DNA of 63,173 nt from the NCBI GenBank assembly GCA_900542355.1, contig UQNE01000015.1, positions 1-63,173 on the forward strand, in the 5' to 3' direction. The stretch is from an uncultured Bacteroidales bacterium. Lineage in GTDB: Bacteria; Bacteroidota; Bacteroidia; Bacteroidales; Paludibacteraceae. The position numbers were made by a program, and so were the translations under genes. The notes beneath the pieces are model-generated. The model did not search any database. It saw nothing but the letters and a program-made list of their open reading frames with translations, and was not told the origin of the DNA. Below are positions 58,451 to 63,173 of this stretch, piece after piece (position 1 is the stretch's first letter; every line of letters starts with the position of its first letter).

Positions 58451-61400
58451 ATGAAATGGAAGCATAAAAAAATAGTATTACTTATCTTGGTGTGCTGTAT
58501 TTCCGAATTTTGTTGGAGTACTGCTGTAGGCGCTAAAACATTTTATGGGAAAGTAACTGCAACTGCTCAGCCTGATAGAGCGGGAGTTGTTTATGTATCT
58601 AGACCTACACAAGATTGGAAAAAATGGTCAACCTCCGTTGAAGATGCGAATACAGTAAAGCAGAAAGTAGTAACAGAAGGAAAAACTACCGATGTTGTTA
58701 TAATCGATAGGGATAGGGGAGATGTTCTATGGAATAGAGATGCTGATATCCAATTCCATTTATGTGCCTTACCTAAAGATGGTTACAAATTTGAAAATTG
58801 GACATGTGATAAAGATCATACATTAGAAAAACCAACAGATAATCCTGCGTCTAATATGGTTACAACAACTAGTCGGGATTCGAGTGGCTCTTTTAGTATG
58901 GGCACATACTATGCCAACTTTGTGGCTTCTAAAGTTGATCGAGCAGTATCGGTTAATAATGTGTCCGTATCGGGTAATCCTTATGGCGTTAGTGAGGTAG
59001 GAACTGTGGTCTTTGCTGTAAGCAATGCAGATGAAGTAGCAGATTTTACTTGCTCTATATCGGGAGAAGGCTTTGCTTTTGCTAACGGAACTTATGAGAA
59101 TAGTGCTACTTTTGCTAACAATCAAATCACTATATCATACAAGTTCACTGCCTACAATGTAGCAGGAGGGTGCAAAGGCAAGATTACTTTGACCTCAAAA
59201 GGATTTGATGATGGCAGCACTAATTCAACTAAGTCAGCAGATTTGACCGCTACGGCAGATTTTACACCCCAATTCACGATTGCTGATTACAATTACAATA
59301 GCGATAATGAGGTATTGGTTGGTTCGCCCATTACGAATGGAAAGGATGCCCTAAACCCGACCAAGAATAATAAAGCAGCGGAGGCGCAAACGGCTGTAGA
59401 TAGTAAGAATGGTACCATTTGGTCTGTTTGGCTGACTGATGATGCGCAGAACGCATTTACCATATCAGGTGTAGCAGACGAACAAGGAAAGTACCACCCT
59501 GAAGGCGGTAATGCTACTGTTACACTCTCTCCACAAAATGTGGATGCATATTCTGCTAAATTGCATATCGTTTGCACCTATTTCGACAAGAATGGTGTAT
59601 CTGCGGAATCGGAAGAAAAAATAATCACATTGTCGGCTACCGCGGTTGCAAGTCAGCAATCAAAATTGACATTCAATAACCAAGAAGGATATGCGCATAC
59701 CTTTGCAGATACCTATTGTGGTGAACGCATAGAAAATACAATCTCCCTTCGTGTAGAAAATGTGTCGGATTTAAGTGGTGTAATTCAAGGAGATGCGCAT
59801 AATGTGTTTGCATATCGTCTCGAAAACGGACAAGTAACCGTATCTGTATTGTCTTCTGCTCCAGGCGATTATTCGGCGACATTGGTAGTGAAAGGAAAGA
59901 ATGCACTTGCAGGACACGAAAGTGAGGTAACAAGTGCTACTATGGCTATGTCTGCCAAAGTTCGGCTGCGTACACCCGATTTGGTTGTACTTACAGGGCA
60001 TTCGCAGAATACATTGCAATGGCAACCTGTGGTAGGAGCAACAAAGTATGTTTTAAAGGTGGGAGATACTCAGTTGGCAGAATTGGCGGCTGAGGCTATG
60101 GAGTATGTGCATACGGGGCTGACTGTAGGGCAATCTTATACCTACACACTTACTGCTGTTTATGAGTCGGATGAGCAATACAACACTTCGGCTACCATTA
60201 CAGCATCAACGGGCGTTATCACGGCGGCGAGTGCAGCCAATACCGGTCTGCAAACGGGTACGGAGCATCCGACGAGTAACACTTTCCCGTATAAGGTGAA
60301 ACGCGATGTGGACTTGACGGGGGCTTTCTCAAATGGGAAGGCGGCGTGTGATCTCTTGTATATCTTTGGTGTTACTACCAATACGGATGGTGCTACCTCT
60401 GTTGCCGGAGGCGTAACCTATCATACGGTAACTACAGCGAAGACTACCGCACCATCCAATGCCAAGACACCTTGCTATATCTACCAAAAGGACGGCGATA
60501 ACTATCGTTATAAGGAGACTATTGACAATATGAATGTGGCATCCAAACCATCTCAGTTCAATTTTAAGGCAAATGGACAAAAGGTCTACTTTACCGGGTA
60601 TTGTCCTGTGGCATCATGCGGATCTACTAAAGATGAAAATGGAGTGGTGTTTGTAGAAGGCGGACAAAATAGTACGATAGATTTTTATTTGGATGGTCTG
60701 CAAATGTATGCTCGTGTGAAGAGAGCAGATGGGCATGCAGGCAATGCGGAGACTGTGCAAATTAATTTAGGTACCACAATGTATGTTTTAGGGAGTGGTG
60801 CCGATTTTGTTTTCCAAAGTTCCTCAAAATCAAATGCTGCACCATTTTTGCCTTCTATCCATGTTCGCGGTGATAATACATTAAAAAGTACGCAAGGAAA
60901 TGAGGTTTATGTAAATGCGATAATAAAGGAATTAACCGCCGGTCAGTATTCTGCACCATTACATATTTTGGTAACAAACGAAGAACAATACACAAATCTA
61001 ACTATTGATGATATTTGGTATTCGACACATTCGGATGATGCAGAGCATGTGAATGGTTCTTTCCGACTTGTTCAAGCGGCAAACAATGCTCCTTCTATTG
61101 ATTTAGGTAATGCTAAGAGTACTTTGAATATAGGTGGAGGTCAGATATATTTTAAGAATGCGATTCCTGTTTCTCCTCAATATAAAACAGCATTGGCAAT
61201 TTCATATCGAACATATCAACAAGAGGCAAAAATTGGGCCTATAACAGCCACAGCAACAATGTATGGCCTCGGAAATGATCAAGCCGGGGGAACTGTTAAT
61301 TTTAACGATGGCTCCATTCATTGTACACCATTGGATGCAAAGACAGTAGGAAACTATGGTTCTTATTATCGTGATTATACTTCGATGAAATGTCCGAAAA

Positions 61401-63064
61401 ATACGCGAATCAATGGAGGAACCTATTCGTGCCGTATTTGGGCGTGTGAATCTGCTGCTTCTTTGGGTGCTTCGCCCACCAATCAGTATGGAGATTCGCT
61501 GAATATGATTGGTTTTGCAGTGGAGAAAAGTTCTTCGCCATATAATTTGGTATCGCCCATATCTTTTCCCGATAAGTATAAGTATAAGAATCAGACTTTG
61601 GCTCAATACTATATGAATCATACTGCTTATGGGCAAAATAGTATTACGGCAAATGCAAATGATTCTGTGTATTATATGTTGCCGAGTGATGAAGTAGTAC
61701 AAGATGTAACTATGCAACCTTGGGCTTTGTGTCTTCCTGCATTAATAGCAGGAACCTCTGGCTATAGCCAACCTTTAGGTGGAGACATTTCAGTGCAATG
61801 CAATGCAACTACACAAACATCTCGTTTGCTATATGGAGTAATAGATACATATCTGAGGGATAATGCTCTTGATGGGTATAAAAGTCCAGAGGTGGGTGCA
61901 ACGATTGAAATGAAAGACAAAGATTTACACAAGCAAATCCTCAATACTGCGGATTATTCTATAGAGGATAAAGTATATATGCTACTGCCTATAGTAGCCG
62001 ACCAATGGCGAATGTTTGTTGCCCCATTTGATATAAGCAAGGTGTCCATCATTGAATCCTACTACCCTGAAGATATTGTGGTTAAATATAATCAAAATGT
62101 GGAAGAGGCACGCAGGATTCAATCACAGCGTACAATGGATTTGTTGTACTATTGTTGCGAGGGAATTGTGATGAATAAGTCGCAGTTCGATTTCGATGCG
62201 TTCAAAGGCTCATGGGTTAACTACACCAAGAAAACATACGGCTATACCCCTAAGATCGTGGAACTGAAGCACGCAACGGATGATAATTGGTTCGATGCGA
62301 ACTATTATCTGTATCATTCGTCGGGTACTTGGGAGTATGACGGCACCAATTTCGTTACAGATTGGCAACCTGCTGCAGCCGAGAAGGTTACGCACGGCGA
62401 TGCTGAGCATTCCGTCCTGATGAAGCAAGGTGAGGTTTATGCATTCGATTTCCCGTATATGGTAGGCGAGAACGACCATACAAAATGGGATTATTGGACG
62501 GGTAAATTCTTGCTATTGGAGGGATACGGACCGCAGACATTGCATGGTTCCGACTACGCCTCAGAGATAGTTGCCGATTATACGGTAGCAGGTTCTGCCG
62601 CTTTGCGTGGCAATGCTACCTTTGCTAATATAACGGTGCAGAAAGAGAATGCGTACTATTTATGGGAATCGGATGGCGAGAACCATAATAAGTATGTCAA
62701 GAATGCTGCTATTAGTAAGGACTTGGAGCCGGGTGAGGGCTTCCTCTTGGCAAACATACCTGCATCTAAATCGCCTGCTCGTGCTATCGCTATCAATACG
62801 GGTATCGTAACCTACGACACGGAGGATGGCACAGATGCAGAAACGAGTGTGCCGACGATAGCAGGCGGACATAGTCTGATAGTGAATAGCGTGGCAGGCG
62901 GTGTGGAGGTGATTCCCGTAGAGGCGCAGCAAGTGAGTGTCTATGGCTCGGCAGGGCAGTTGGTTGTTTCCGACTATATGACCGACGAGACGACCATCGC
63001 CCTCCCCGCAGGCATATACATCGTCCGCGGCGAGAAAGAGATGGTCAAAGTAGTGGTGCGATAG
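58451..63064 (+). CDS. Very large secreted surface protein with T9SS type A tail
   Basis: About 1537 residues from the ATG at 58451; a GTG at 58436 is possible. Signal peptide MKWKHKKIVLLILVCCISEF. After a GKVTATAQPDRAGVVYVSRP segment come several immunoglobulin-like stretches, one looking like fibronectin type III (about 520-600: LQWQPVVGATKYVLKVGDTQ, YTYTLTAVYESDEQYNTSAT), a central part (about 620-1050) with INLGTTMYVLGSG and LDLGNAKSTLNIGGGQIYF-like beta strands, and a late globular portion (about 1150-1450; QWRMFVAPFDISKVSIIESY). It ends VSVYGSAGQLVVSDYMTDET, then IALPAGIYIVRGEKE, a clear T9SS type A signal. Function unknown; adhesin- or filament-like roles are possible. Confidence 0.85.
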   Translation: MKWKHKKIVLLILVCCISEFCWSTAVGAKTFYGKVTATAQPDRAGVVYVSRPTQDWKKWSTSVEDANTVKQKVVTEGKTTDVVIIDRDRGDVLWNRDADIQFHLCALPKDGYKFENWTCDKDHTLEKPTDNPASNMVTTTSRDSSGSFSMGTYYANFVASKVDRAVSVNNVSVSGNPYGVSEVGTVVFAVSNADEVADFTCSISGEGFAFANGTYENSATFANNQITISYKFTAYNVAGGCKGKITLTSKGFDDGSTNSTKSADLTATADFTPQFTIADYNYNSDNEVLVGSPITNGKDALNPTKNNKAAEAQTAVDSKNGTIWSVWLTDDAQNAFTISGVADEQGKYHPEGGNATVTLSPQNVDAYSAKLHIVCTYFDKNGVSAESEEKIITLSATAVASQQSKLTFNNQEGYAHTFADTYCGERIENTISLRVENVSDLSGVIQGDAHNVFAYRLENGQVTVSVLSSAPGDYSATLVVKGKNALAGHESEVTSATMAMSAKVRLRTPDLVVLTGHSQNTLQWQPVVGATKYVLKVGDTQLAELAAEAMEYVHTGLTVGQSYTYTLTAVYESDEQYNTSATITASTGVITAASAANTGLQTGTEHPTSNTFPYKVKRDVDLTGAFSNGKAACDLLYIFGVTTNTDGATSVAGGVTYHTVTTAKTTAPSNAKTPCYIYQKDGDNYRYKETIDNMNVASKPSQFNFKANGQKVYFTGYCPVASCGSTKDENGVVFVEGGQNSTIDFYLDGLQMYARVKRADGHAGNAETVQINLGTTMYVLGSGADFVFQSSSKSNAAPFLPSIHVRGDNTLKSTQGNEVYVNAIIKELTAGQYSAPLHILVTNEEQYTNLTIDDIWYSTHSDDAEHVNGSFRLVQAANNAPSIDLGNAKSTLNIGGGQIYFKNAIPVSPQYKTALAISYRTYQQEAKIGPITATATMYGLGNDQAGGTVNFNDGSIHCTPLDAKTVGNYGSYYRDYTSMKCPKNTRINGGTYSCRIWACESAASLGASPTNQYGDSLNMIGFAVEKSSSPYNLVSPISFPDKYKYKNQTLAQYYMNHTAYGQNSITANANDSVYYMLPSDEVVQDVTMQPWALCLPALIAGTSGYSQPLGGDISVQCNATTQTSRLLYGVIDTYLRDNALDGYKSPEVGATIEMKDKDLHKQILNTADYSIEDKVYMLLPIVADQWRMFVAPFDISKVSIIESYYPEDIVVKYNQNVEEARRIQSQRTMDLLYYCCEGIVMNKSQFDFDAFKGSWVNYTKKTYGYTPKIVELKHATDDNWFDANYYLYHSSGTWEYDGTNFVTDWQPAAAEKVTHGDAEHSVLMKQGEVYAFDFPYMVGENDHTKWDYWTGKFLLLEGYGPQTLHGSDYASEIVADYTVAGSAALRGNATFANITVQKENAYYLWESDGENHNKYVKNAAISKDLEPGEGFLLANIPASKSPARAIAINTGIVTYDTEDGTDAETSVPTIAGGHSLIVNSVAGGVEVIPVEAQQVSVYGSAGQLVVSDYMTDETTIALPAGIYIVRGEKEMVKVVVR

Positions 63065-63173
63065 ACTTCCCCAAGCCCCTCCAAAGAAGGGGATGTTGCA
63101 CAGCGCGGGAACATGGGGTTCTCCGTTAACGAACTATATCGAAAAAAGTGATTTTTCAATGTTTTCGTATTAT
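63065..63173. repeat. End of window: CCCCTCC-AAAG-AAGGGG hairpin and CCGTTAA motif
   Basis: CCCCTCC (63076-63082) and the AAGGGGA that follows form the dispersed hairpin seen also at 13618 and 39437. The window ends in AT-rich sequence without a gene. Confidence 0.6.

Overview
The window looks like chromosomal DNA of a Bacteroidales bacterium (Bacteroidota). Evidence: a SusC/SusD pair with GH97, about ten promoters of the Bacteroidetes type (TTTG, about 20 nt, TAnnTTTG), C-terminal tails like type IX secretion (T9SS) type A signals, BspA-type leucine-rich repeats, lipobox proteins, and AT-rich leaders without clear Shine-Dalgarno sites. I see no rRNA, tRNA, CRISPR array, transposase or phage genes. 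I cannot fix the genus.

Layout. (1) 1-3563: a composite tandem repeat, then a promoter, a cobalamin riboswitch with a terminator, and one 806-residue CUB-like surface protein. (2) 3665-13641: a small membrane protein, then a cluster led by a Nudix-type (NrtR-like) regulator, a vWA fusion and an ADP-ribosylglycohydrolase fusion that share one C-terminal domain, a TPR membrane protein, two BspA-like LRR proteins, a DEDDh exonuclease and a TPR/aspartyl-protease protein. (3) 14050-21291, minus strand: a membrane alpha/beta hydrolase; rplM-rpsI-rpsB-tsf; metK-lspA-DUF4296 behind a SAM-II riboswitch. (4) 21526-26694: an 11-bp repeat array, two unknown coupled genes, ffh and prfA. (5) 26850-32507: hexuronate catabolism (uxaC, a TonB-C/MORN-like protein, kdgK, eda, exuT). 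(6) 32567-34039: an RNase R-like gene lacking its N-terminal domains. (7) 34348-39310, minus strand: a CXXX-repeat RiPP locus (precursor, 81-aa protein, radical SAM enzyme, CXXX maturase, small modification protein) followed by tatA and tatC, with a long structured untranslated region upstream. (8) 39484-52665: an alpha-glucan utilisation locus (GH87-like enzyme coupled to a membrane regulator, divergent secreted protein, SusC, SusD, GH97). (9) 52666-55199: repeat-rich DNA around a DUF4143-type ATPase gene. (10) 55501-63064: three cell-surface proteins, the last of 1537 residues.

The strongest candidates for an undescribed system are: the RiPP locus, in which the Cys-repeat precursor carries a twin-arginine signal and sits in line with tatA/tatC; the regulator/vWA/DraG cluster, in which two different enzymes carry the same C-terminal domain; the lone surface protein under B12 riboswitch control; and a family of intergenic tandem repeats with an 11-bp unit.
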